NCBI RefSeq assembly: GCF_946886105.1
Contig: NZ_CAMPHV010000026.1
Location: 1-64,000 of the forward strand
Reading direction: 5' to 3'
Length of the DNA stretch: 64,000 nucleotides
DNA from: an uncultured Pseudomonas sp.
Lineage (GTDB): Bacteria; Pseudomonadota; Gammaproteobacteria; Pseudomonadales; Pseudomonadaceae
Shown: one piece after another, positions 8,621 through 15,567 of the stretch
How positions within the stretch are numbered: the stretch's first letter is position 1
How the letters are laid out: the number at the start of each line of letters is the position of its first letter
Notes under the pieces: generated by a model
The model's input: only the letters and a program-made list of their open reading frames with translations
The model's database searches: none
What the model was told of the DNA's origin: nothing
Translations under genes and position numbers: made by a program

Positions 8621-8867
8621 CGTTGGGGGCAGTTATCTGGTGTACGCAGGGATAGTCTGTAGGAACCCGCTTGCTGCGGTTCGGCACATCGATGCTGCTT
8701 TTGCGTTGTTCGTTGATTTGGATCGCCAGCAAGCTGGCTCCTACATATCGAAATTGCCCACCGATCAGTCCCCTCTACCCTTCGGGGAGAGGGCTAGGTG
8801 AGGGGGCGCCATTCCGAACGACGCAAATCGCAAGTCCGTCGCAGCGTTGGTTAGCTAGTTCCCACGC
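8621..8867. repeat. REP cluster between mexK and the toxin-antitoxin region
   Basis: This gene-free stretch holds several palindromic units. A divergent REP pair lies at 8659-8682 and 8722-8744; the second unit is the exact reverse complement of 14897-14919. A CTCTACCC...GGGAGAGGG unit at about 8772-8800 is related to 10507-10529. A TTCCCACGC/GCGTGGGAA palindrome begins at 8859 and continues into GTGACGC/GCGTCAC up to about 8905. No coding signal is seen. Confidence 0.7.
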
Positions 8868-9083
8868 TCAGGCGTGGGAATTCATCCGGTGACGCTCCGC
8901 GTCACGGTTTTCTAAATAAATCGCACAGGTAATGCGGTTCCCGAACCCCGTCACATCTCGTAACCTGCTTGGCGCATCCTCAATGATAGGTCCTTTCGGT
9001 CGTTCAGGATCGAATCCAAATCGGTGTGAAAATCTGGCATATTTAGGCTCCACCGCTATCCGTCGTGACAAATAACAGTACAC
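8868..9083 (-). pseudogene. Possible remnant of an AbiJ-NTD4-like/HEPN-associated gene
   Basis: An open frame of 71 codons starting with GTG. Its stretch KYARFSHRFGF...GPIIEDAPSRLRD recalls the FSxRxG...I.EDAP..LR opening of proteins with the AbiJ N-terminal domain 4, which are linked to abortive infection. After about 50 codons the similarity ends and the frame runs into a REP palindrome, so only the N-terminal part would remain. It lies downstream of brnTA on the same strand. The assignment rests on a short motif recalled from memory; it could also be non-coding. Confidence 0.3.
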
Positions 9084-9136
9084 CTTTGATTCTTCCTCTT
9101 AGAAAAACGGGTGGCGGCTGTTGCAGTCCCTCGGCC

Positions 9137-9337
9137 TTACTTCACTCCCTCGATAAGAGCGATGTCTTTGCGCAATAAATCATTGATAAGGGTAGTAAGG
9201 GCGACGCCTTTGCTGCGTGCGCGCTCCTCGAAATAATTGAGCACATCGTTATCCAAGTACACTGGTAGGTGCAGTTCGGCATCGGGGCGGTGGAACTTGC
9301 CGCGTTCGGCTTTGCTGAAATCGTACTCTTCACGCAT
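9137..9337 (-). CDS. brnA: BrnA family antitoxin
   Basis: A 66-residue BrnA-type antitoxin. The N-terminal part (EYDFSKAERGKF) is the segment that binds the BrnT toxin, and the C-terminal ribbon-helix-helix (VYLDNDVLNYFEERARSKG, then TLINDLLRKDI) binds DNA. In the known Brucella system the BrnT2-BrnA4 complex represses its own operon, and stress degrades BrnA. It starts 5 nt after the brnT stop in the usual toxin-first order, with GAAGGG upstream of the ATG. BrnTA identity rests on clear sequence similarity; activity is inferred. Confidence 0.88.
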   Translation of the reverse strand: MREEYDFSKAERGKFHRPDAELHLPVYLDNDVLNYFEERARSKGVALTTLINDLLRKDIALIEGVK

Positions 9338-9342
9338 GTTAT

Positions 9343-9642
9343 TTACCCTTCGTACTGTTGTGTCTCATGGCTCGTGGCCACTCGGGCTGAGATCAAACGG
9401 ACATGGATATGGTCGCCACCATCTTCTCGCCAAGTATGTACCACGACTACCAGTTTACGATTGCCGGCTTGGCCCAGTGTTACCCAGCGCTCCTCGGCTT
9501 GGCTGTGGTTTTCGTCAAATAGGGTGAGGGCCAGTGGGTCACGGAAGACTTCCGCAGCCTCTTCGAAGCTGACCCCGTGTTTGCGTAGGTTGCTGGCCGC
9601 TTTGTTGGCATCCCATTCAAAGTGAAGATGCATACACATCAT
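9343..9642 (-). CDS. brnT: BrnT family ribonuclease toxin
   Basis: A 99-residue BrnT toxin of the RelE-like fold, a ribosome-independent RNase that halts translation. Family hallmarks are FEWDANKAASNLRKHGVSF at the N terminus, the DPLALTLFDENHS stretch, ERWVTLG, and the C-terminal RLISARVATSHE with the conserved Arg. Three in-frame ATGs (9642, 9639, 9633) are possible starts; the last gives the typical MHLHFEWD opening. Only 53 bp separate it from the stop of the DUF4197 gene upstream, so the operon promoter must be short or lie inside that gene's end. Together with brnA it forms a small accessory islet. Confidence 0.9.
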   Translation of the reverse strand: MMCMHLHFEWDANKAASNLRKHGVSFEEAAEVFRDPLALTLFDENHSQAEERWVTLGQAGNRKLVVVVHTWREDGGDHIHVRLISARVATSHETQQYEG

Positions 9643-9695
9643 CCCGTTGGTCTGTAAGGTGGTTGCTTCTCAGGCAGTTGGCGCGTTGGCTGTGA

Positions 9696-10373
9696 TCACA
9701 ACACCCCAAAAACCTTCTTAGCCAAACTAGTAGCCGCGCCCGCCGGGTTCTGCCGCAAGCTGGCTTCCTGCTTGGCAATCATCTCGAACAACCCATCGAG
9801 CGCCTGTTCGGTCACGTAGTTTTCGATGCTGGCGCTTTTCGCGTCCACCACGCCGAAGGCAGCGGCTTGGCCGGCGAAGGCGTTGTATTGCTTGGCCAGG
9901 CCGACCTGGTCGGTGGCTTGTTTGACGATGGGCAGGAACTGCGCGCGGAGCTGTTCGCGGCTGGTTTTGTTGAGGTATTGGGTGGCCGAGTCCTGGGGGC
10001 CGGTCAGGATGCTTTTGGCGTCCTGCACGGTCATTTTCTTCACCGATTCCACCAGCAGTGCCTGGGCTTGCGGCACTGCGGCTTCGGCGGCTTTGTTCAT
10101 GCTGGCTTCGAGCTGATCGACCTGGGCGCCCATGCCCATCATCTTCATGGTTTTCGCCGCTTTGCCGAGCTTGCCCGGCAGTTCGATACGTACGTCCGGG
10201 TTGTTGCTGAAGCCGCCGGGTTTGCCCAGTTGCTGCACGGCTACCTGGGCGCCTTGGATCAAGGCGTCTTTCAGGCCGCCGCTGGCGTCTTTCTGCGTCA
10301 GGTCGGCGAGTGACAGGGCGAAGGCGCTGCTGGACAGGACCAGGGCGGCGGCGAGGGTGGCGATACGGTGCAT
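9696..10373 (-). CDS. DUF4197 domain-containing secreted protein
   Basis: A 225-residue protein with a cleavable signal peptide (MHRIATLAAALVLSSSAFA) and one DUF4197 domain over the rest: LSLADLTQKDASGGLKDAL, the DVRIELPGKL stretch, and a long helical C-terminal part ending AATSLAKKVFGVL. It should be periplasmic. DUF4197 proteins are common in proteobacteria and have no known function. The start at 10373 is supported by AAGGAA 7-8 nt upstream and by the signal peptide; the longer frame upstream crosses a REP palindrome. Confidence 0.85.
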   Translation of the reverse strand: MHRIATLAAALVLSSSAFALSLADLTQKDASGGLKDALIQGAQVAVQQLGKPGGFSNNPDVRIELPGKLGKAAKTMKMMGMGAQVDQLEASMNKAAEAAVPQAQALLVESVKKMTVQDAKSILTGPQDSATQYLNKTSREQLRAQFLPIVKQATDQVGLAKQYNAFAGQAAAFGVVDAKSASIENYVTEQALDGLFEMIAKQEASLRQNPAGAATSLAKKVFGVL

Positions 10374-10683
10374 GGGGGAGTTCCTTGGGTGAGTATGGGA
10401 TGAGCTTAGCGGAGCGGGAGGAGGGCAGTAAAAGGCATTTTGGGGCGATGTGTCATTTGGGTTTGGTTGGCTGGCGCAGCCCTCATCCGAACGCGGCCCG
10501 CCCCAGCCCCTCTCCCGGTGGGAGAGGGGGGCAATGCGCCCGGCACGCAATCGCGGATAGCCGCCTCACCTGCCTCAACCTGTTACGGTGGTCGCGTGGA
10601 TGGCCGCGGGATTTGTGCCGCGGTCGTTCCCTGTGGCGCGTTGTGTGGCCGCAGTAAACCCATGCATTTAGGGAGGCTGCCGT
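10374..10683. repeat. Intergenic region with a CCCCTCTCCC palindrome
   Basis: About 310 bp between divergent genes. A 23-nt palindrome at 10507-10529 (CCCCTCTCCC/GGGAGAGGGG) is related to the unit near 8772. The last 40 bp hold the GGGAGG ribosome-binding site (10673-10678) of the phosphorylase gene. I see no clear -10/-35 pair and no gene. Confidence 0.55.
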
Positions 10684-12135
10684 ATGTCGTTAAACCAGCC
10701 CTTGAAGAATGGCGTGCAACTGATCGCCTATCCGAACCGGATCGGCGCGAACCTGCACGATCTGGCCGAGTTCGTCGAACACAAGCTCGCCGGTGCTGTT
10801 GTCGGGGTGCATATCCTGCCGCCGTTTCCGTCGAATGCCGATGGCGGCTTTTCGCCCCTGACCCACAAACGTATCGATCCCGCGTATGGCGACTGGGCCG
10901 ATATCGAGCGTTTGGCAGTGCGGCACGACTTCTGCCTGGATCTGGTGCTCAATCACCTGGCCGACGACTCGCCGGAGTTTCAGGATTATCTGCAAAAGGG
11001 CAAAGCCTCGGCTTGGGCCGGGTTGTTCGTCGATATCGACAGCCTTGGCGAGATCGGCCCGGACGATCTGGCGAAGATCCATATCCGCAAGGAGAAGGAG
11101 CCGTTCCGCGAAGTGGTCTTCGCCGACGGCAGCCGCGGGCGGGTGTGGTGCACCTTCAGCGAACGGCAGATCGACCTGAATTACGACTCGCCGGTGACCT
11201 ACGCGATGATGGCCGAAACCATCGCCTTTCTCGCCGCGCGCGGAGTCCGGTTGCTGCGTCTGGACGCCTTCGGCTACACCACCAAGAAGCTCGGCACCAG
11301 TTGCTTTCTGGTCGAGCCGCAGGTGTGGCGGATTCTCGATTGGTTCAAGACCACGGCCGCCGCGCACGGCATCGAGCTGTTGCCCGAGGTGCACGATCAC
11401 CCGAGTTGGCAGCAGGCGATTTCGGCGCGCGGCATGTGGTCCTACGCCTTCGCGCTGCCGCCGCTGTTGCTCTATACCCTGTTGGACGGCAACAGCCATT
11501 ACCTCAAGGCCTGGCTGCGCATGTGCCCGCACAACCAGGTGACGGTGCTCGACACCCATGACGGCATCTGCATCCCGGATGTGGAGGATCTGCTGCCGCG
11601 CCAGCATATCGAGGCGATCATCCAGAACGTCTCCGAGCGCAGCGCCGACCCCATCCTGCGGCGCTCGGCCGCCAACGTGCACAGCGTCGGCGCTATCTAT
11701 CAGCTCACCTGCACCTTTTTCGATGCGCTGCACGGCAACGAGGATGCCTATATCGCCGCGCGGGCGATTCAGTTCTTCACCCCCGGCATTCCCCAGGTGT
11801 ATTACGTCGGCTTGCTCGCCGGCAGCAATGATTACGACTTGTTGGAACGTAGCGGCGAGGCCCGCGAGATCAACCGTCACTTCTATTCAGTGGAGGAGGC
11901 CGAGCTGGCCCTGCAAACCCCGGTGGTGCAGCGTCTGCTTTGGCTGATGGCGTTGCGCTCGAAGCATCCGGCCTTTGCCGGTGCGTTCGAATTGCATCAT
12001 TCGAATGACTCCAGCGTGTCGATGGACTGGCGTTGCGGCGTGCACCACTGTCATTTGTTCGTCGACCTGAATTTCCGCACCGCGACCATCACCTACAGCG
12101 ACCCCGATGGCGGTGAGATTTGCCGCCGTTGTTGA
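10684..12135 (+). CDS. GH13_18 glycoside phosphorylase, sucrose phosphorylase-like
   Basis: A 483-residue GH13 subfamily 18 enzyme, which uses phosphate to split an alpha-glucoside, or the reverse. The catalytic set is intact: nucleophile Asp194 (LLRLDAFGY), acid/base Glu235 (LLPEVHDH) and the transition-state Asp293 (LDTHDGI). The opening NGVQLIAYPNR, VGVHILPPFPS and the IAARAIQFFTPGIPQVYYVG stretch match sucrose phosphorylase throughout. The two loops shaping the acceptor site differ from the Bifidobacterium enzyme as I recall it, so sucrose 6F-phosphate or glucosylglycerol could be the real substrate. No sugar transporter or regulator is adjacent. It is cytoplasmic, with a strong RBS (GGGAGG). 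Confidence 0.82.
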   Translation: MSLNQPLKNGVQLIAYPNRIGANLHDLAEFVEHKLAGAVVGVHILPPFPSNADGGFSPLTHKRIDPAYGDWADIERLAVRHDFCLDLVLNHLADDSPEFQDYLQKGKASAWAGLFVDIDSLGEIGPDDLAKIHIRKEKEPFREVVFADGSRGRVWCTFSERQIDLNYDSPVTYAMMAETIAFLAARGVRLLRLDAFGYTTKKLGTSCFLVEPQVWRILDWFKTTAAAHGIELLPEVHDHPSWQQAISARGMWSYAFALPPLLLYTLLDGNSHYLKAWLRMCPHNQVTVLDTHDGICIPDVEDLLPRQHIEAIIQNVSERSADPILRRSAANVHSVGAIYQLTCTFFDALHGNEDAYIAARAIQFFTPGIPQVYYVGLLAGSNDYDLLERSGEAREINRHFYSVEEAELALQTPVVQRLLWLMALRSKHPAFAGAFELHHSNDSSVSMDWRCGVHHCHLFVDLNFRTATITYSDPDGGEICRRC

Positions 12136-12331
12136 AATGGCCGAAGCGAATCGCGGTTTTTGCGTTATGCCAGGCGAAATCTGCTCTAGGCTTGGCATAG
12201 CACTATTTATTGGATACATGCCAGGGAGGCGATTTGAGAGAACTGCGGTATGGGCAAATCGCCTGCTGGCTCGTTGCTGTTAAGCTCCGGCCCATTCCGT
12301 AACGCAAACCCGGGTTGGCCGAGGGCCGAAG

Positions 12332-14887
12332 ATGGCACCAGCACCAATAGTTGAACCGCTCCGTCCGCTTAACGCGCTTGCCAATTCACGTAAACCACTT
12401 CTGTTTATCTCCGCTTTACTCTTGGTGCTGTTTATCGTCGCCAGCGCGGCGCTGGTGCAGATTGCCCTGCGGCAAAATACCCGGGCTGCGGAGCGGGCCC
12501 TGTTCTACGTGGAGAAAGCCACGCAAGCCCGGCAGAAGTCGATTCTCGCCACGGTCAGCGACTATGCGTTCTGGGGCGAGGCTTATCGCAACCTGCATGC
12601 CGAGGTCGACCCGGAGTGGGCCTATACGCGGCAGAACCTGGGCCCCAGCATCTTTCCCGATTTCGGCTACGAGGGCGTGTTCGTCGTCGACCCCACTGGC
12701 CGCACTTCCTACGCGGTGGTGGAGGGTCAGTTGCTGGCGATCGAGGCGCGGCACTGGCTCAAGCAGAATATCGACGCGCTGCTCGAACAGGCGCGTGAGC
12801 AAGCCGAGGACGAGGAACCGGTCGTGGGCTTTCTGCAGGTGGCCGGGCAGCCGGCGTTGGTCGCTGCCGCCGGCTTCACCACCGGTGGCGATCCGCTGAT
12901 AGAGGAGGTGCCGGGGGAGACATCGGTGCTGCTGTTCGTCGATCTGCTCGACCCGCTGAAACTCCCCGCGCTCGGCCGCGATTTCGGCGTCGACAACTTG
13001 CGCGTCGCAGACCAGCCCCAGCCGCAGGGGCTGTCGACCTTGTCCTTGGCCACCTTGACCGGCGAACCGCTGTCGTTGCGTTGGGATCCGCCCCAGCCGG
13101 GCGATCAGCTGTTCTATCTGATCTTGCCGCTGCTGGCGTTGGCGGGAGCGATAGTGGCGGTGATCACCTGGCTGATCCTGCGCCGGGCCATGGCCGCCGC
13201 CCGCGAAATGGACGTCAGCTATGCCTCCTTGTACGAGAGCCAACTGGCCCTGGCGGCCAGCGAGGCGCGCTTTCGCGATGTCGCCGAATCGGCGTCGGAT
13301 TGGATCTGGGAAACCAACGGCGAACTGCGCCTGATCTATCTGTCCGCGCGCTTCCAGGCTGTCACCGGACATCCCGAGAGTGCCTGGCTGGGGCGTCCGC
13401 TGAGCGATCTGATGCAATGCTCGGGCGGTTTACTCGCCTGGCTGGACAAGCGCAACGGTCGTGCGTTCGCCAAGGACAGCCTGCAGTGCCAATACCTGGC
13501 GGCCGATGGTAGCCAGCGTACTTGCCGGCTTTCCCTGCGCGCTATCGACGATGCCGTCGGCGGCTACCGCGGCACGGTCAGTGATATCACCGAGGAGGTG
13601 CAGGCCCGCGCGCGTATCGAGCATCTGTCGCTGCATGACGCGCTCACCGGGTTGCCCAATCGCAATCGCATGCAGGAGTTTCTCGAGGGCAAGCTCAGGG
13701 GCCTGCCGACGGTCGACAAACCCTTGGTCATGCTGAGTATCGACCTCGACCGCTTCAAGCCGGTCAACGATTCTTTCGGCCATGAAACTGGCGATCTGGT
13801 GTTGAACGAAGTTTCCGAGCGCTTGCGTTGCGTGCTGCGCGAAGGCGATCTGGTGGCCCGTCTGGGCGGCGACGAATTCATCCTGATCGTCAGCGGCATC
13901 TCCACCCAGGAGGAGGTCGAACGGCTCTGCGAGCGCTTGATCACCGGCATCGAACAGCCCTTCGAGATCGACAACCACAGCATTTTCATCGGCGCCAGCA
14001 TCGGCGTGGCCATGGCGCCCGCCGACGCCTCGCAGGCCGAAGAGCTGCTGCGTTACGCCGATATCGCCCTGTACGAGGCCAAGGAAGCCGGGCGCAATAC
14101 CTGGTGTTTTTACGCCAGCGACATGAACGAGCGGGTGATCGAGCGGCGCCAGTTGGAAAACGATTTGCGCCAGGCCTTGAAGAACGACGAGCTGCGCCTG
14201 CTGTTACAGCCGCGCTACAGCGTCAGCAGCCAGCGCATCGTCGCCGCCGAAGCCCTGGTGCGCTGGCAGCATCCGCGGCGCGGGCTGTTGAGCCCGGATA
14301 CGTTCGTCGGCATCGCCGAAACCACGGGGTTGATCGTGCCCCTGAGTTCCTGGGTGCTGCGAACCGCCTGCATGGAGGCCATGAGCTGGGGCGAGGAGTT
14401 GATCGTCTCGGTCAACCTGTCGCCGGTGGAGTTTCAACGCGGGCATCTGGTCGCGCGGGTGCAAAGCGCCCTCGAAGAAAGCGGCTTGCCGCCTTCGCGG
14501 CTGGAATTGGAACTCACCGAAAGCGTCATGCTCGAGGACGCGCCGGGCGCGCTGGTGCTGATGCACGAGCTCAAGCGGATCGGCGTGCGCCTGTCCATGG
14601 ACGACTTCGGCACCGGCTATTCCTCGCTGAGCTATCTGCGCAAATTCCCCTTCGATGGGCTGAAGATCGACCGCAGCTTTATGGCTGATCTGGACGGCTC
14701 GAAAGACAGCCAGGCGATCATCAAGGCGATCATCGGGTTGGGCCGCGCGCTGTCGCTGACCGTCACCGCCGAGGGTGTGGAGTCCCAGGCGCAACTCGAC
14801 GTGTTGCGCCAATACGATTGCGAGGAAGTGCAGGGCTTCTTCCTCGACCGGCCGATGGCGCCCGCCGAGCTGCGGCTGCTGTTGTAG
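12332..14887 (+). CDS. CHASE4-PAS-GGDEF-EAL c-di-GMP enzyme
   Basis: An 851-residue inner-membrane signalling protein that makes and/or breaks cyclic di-GMP. Order: TM helix (about 23-45), periplasmic CHASE4-like sensor (about 50-255, with FWGEAYRNL), TM helix (about 258-282), PAS (about 310-420, SDWIWETNGELRLIY), GGDEF with intact GGDEF at 512-516, and EAL with intact E640-A-L, ELTES, DDFGTGYSSL and AEGVE. Both catalytic sites look complete, so it is potentially bifunctional. The periplasmic ligand is unknown. The gene stands alone, with a 196-bp upstream region containing a short inverted pair at 12228-12235/12256-12263. Confidence 0.88.
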   Translation: MAPAPIVEPLRPLNALANSRKPLLFISALLLVLFIVASAALVQIALRQNTRAAERALFYVEKATQARQKSILATVSDYAFWGEAYRNLHAEVDPEWAYTRQNLGPSIFPDFGYEGVFVVDPTGRTSYAVVEGQLLAIEARHWLKQNIDALLEQAREQAEDEEPVVGFLQVAGQPALVAAAGFTTGGDPLIEEVPGETSVLLFVDLLDPLKLPALGRDFGVDNLRVADQPQPQGLSTLSLATLTGEPLSLRWDPPQPGDQLFYLILPLLALAGAIVAVITWLILRRAMAAAREMDVSYASLYESQLALAASEARFRDVAESASDWIWETNGELRLIYLSARFQAVTGHPESAWLGRPLSDLMQCSGGLLAWLDKRNGRAFAKDSLQCQYLAADGSQRTCRLSLRAIDDAVGGYRGTVSDITEEVQARARIEHLSLHDALTGLPNRNRMQEFLEGKLRGLPTVDKPLVMLSIDLDRFKPVNDSFGHETGDLVLNEVSERLRCVLREGDLVARLGGDEFILIVSGISTQEEVERLCERLITGIEQPFEIDNHSIFIGASIGVAMAPADASQAEELLRYADIALYEAKEAGRNTWCFYASDMNERVIERRQLENDLRQALKNDELRLLLQPRYSVSSQRIVAAEALVRWQHPRRGLLSPDTFVGIAETTGLIVPLSSWVLRTACMEAMSWGEELIVSVNLSPVEFQRGHLVARVQSALEESGLPPSRLELELTESVMLEDAPGALVLMHELKRIGVRLSMDDFGTGYSSLSYLRKFPFDGLKIDRSFMADLDGSKDSQAIIKAIIGLGRALSLTVTAEGVESQAQLDVLRQYDCEEVQGFFLDRPMAPAELRLLL

Positions 14888-15080
14888 GCCTTCAGGGTAG
14901 GAGCCAGCTTGCTGGCGATCAGCCCGTAGGTCGACCATGTACAAATCCGCATAACGCCCTTGTCGGGTTACGCGGCGGTCGATGGCGATGTTGTTGCTCG
15001 AACTGCGATAGTCGCCGCTAACCCGGCCTACTCAACCGTGTTCCTCGTTGCCTGCTGGCGAGGCCCGAATCGAAGATTGG
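14888..15080. repeat. REP unit and spacer after the GGDEF-EAL gene
   Basis: A 23-nt REP unit at 14897-14919 is the exact reverse complement of the one at 8722-8744. The rest is non-coding spacer with short self-complementary pieces (GGGTTACG, CGTAACCC-like). No gene or terminator is clear. Confidence 0.6.
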
Positions 15081-15296
15081 CTAGGTGTTCAGACGCTGCA
15101 GCTCGCGGCGCACCATCTGCGCATAGGCTGGAGGCTTGAGGGCATACAGTTCGGCCGCCACCCAGCTTAGCCAATGTCCGCCCAGCTCGGCTTTGGCCGC
15201 CAGCAGGCGCTGGGCTTCGGTTTCGGCGCGGGCTTGGTTGGCCTGGTGGAATTCGGCGCGGGAGGGTTTGCTGGTTTTATCGTTGTCTGGGTCCAT
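15081..15296 (-). CDS. Small hypothetical protein
   Basis: A 71-residue, highly charged and probably helical protein with a polar N terminus (MDPDNDKTSKPSRAEFHQ) and a C-terminal part AELYALKPPAYAQMVRREL. No domain recognised. It sits between the GGDEF-EAL gene and plsB, where P. aeruginosa also carries small hypothetical genes between mexK and plsB. The ribosome-binding site is weak. Amphipathic composition and position argue for a real gene, but this is not certain. Confidence 0.55.
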   Translation of the reverse strand: MDPDNDKTSKPSRAEFHQANQARAETEAQRLLAAKAELGGHWLSWVAAELYALKPPAYAQMVRRELQRLNT

Positions 15297-15320
15297 GGGC
15301 GATCTGTCGGGAGGTTTTTA

Positions 15321-15547
15321 ACCCGGATAAGCCTTGGCGCAATCCGGTAGCAATTGGCCTGATTGTTCCCCGGATGGCAACCGGGCTACAAGGCTACGTA
15401 GCTCGTAGGTTGGGCTGAGCTGTGCGAAACCCAACAGGGATCACCGCGTCACGGGCTGCTGTTTATCTGCACGGCAGACAACATGCCGAAGGCTTGTCCG
15501 CCATTGGGGCGGCAGCGGCGGACAAAGCTTCGCTATGTCCGCCCTAC
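15321..15547. repeat. REP cluster upstream of the small hypothetical gene
   Basis: Three repeat types occur in a row. At 15321-15388 lies a CCCGGATAAGCC...GCAATCCGG unit followed by the inverted CCCCGGATGGC..CCGGGCTAC unit. At 15402-15437 lies a GTAGGTTGGGCTGAGC...GAAACCCAACA unit. At 15483-15547 lies the repeat shared with 3504-3568. No gene is seen in 15297-15567. Confidence 0.65.
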
Positions 15548-15567
15548 AACATCGTGTCGGGCCAGGC

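Noticed and set aside
8938..9027. A 29-codon frame on the minus strand (MPDFHTDLDSILNDRK...) inside the possible AbiJ remnant
   Set aside because: Short, no ribosome-binding site and no supporting similarity; it overlaps the frame that shows the motif.
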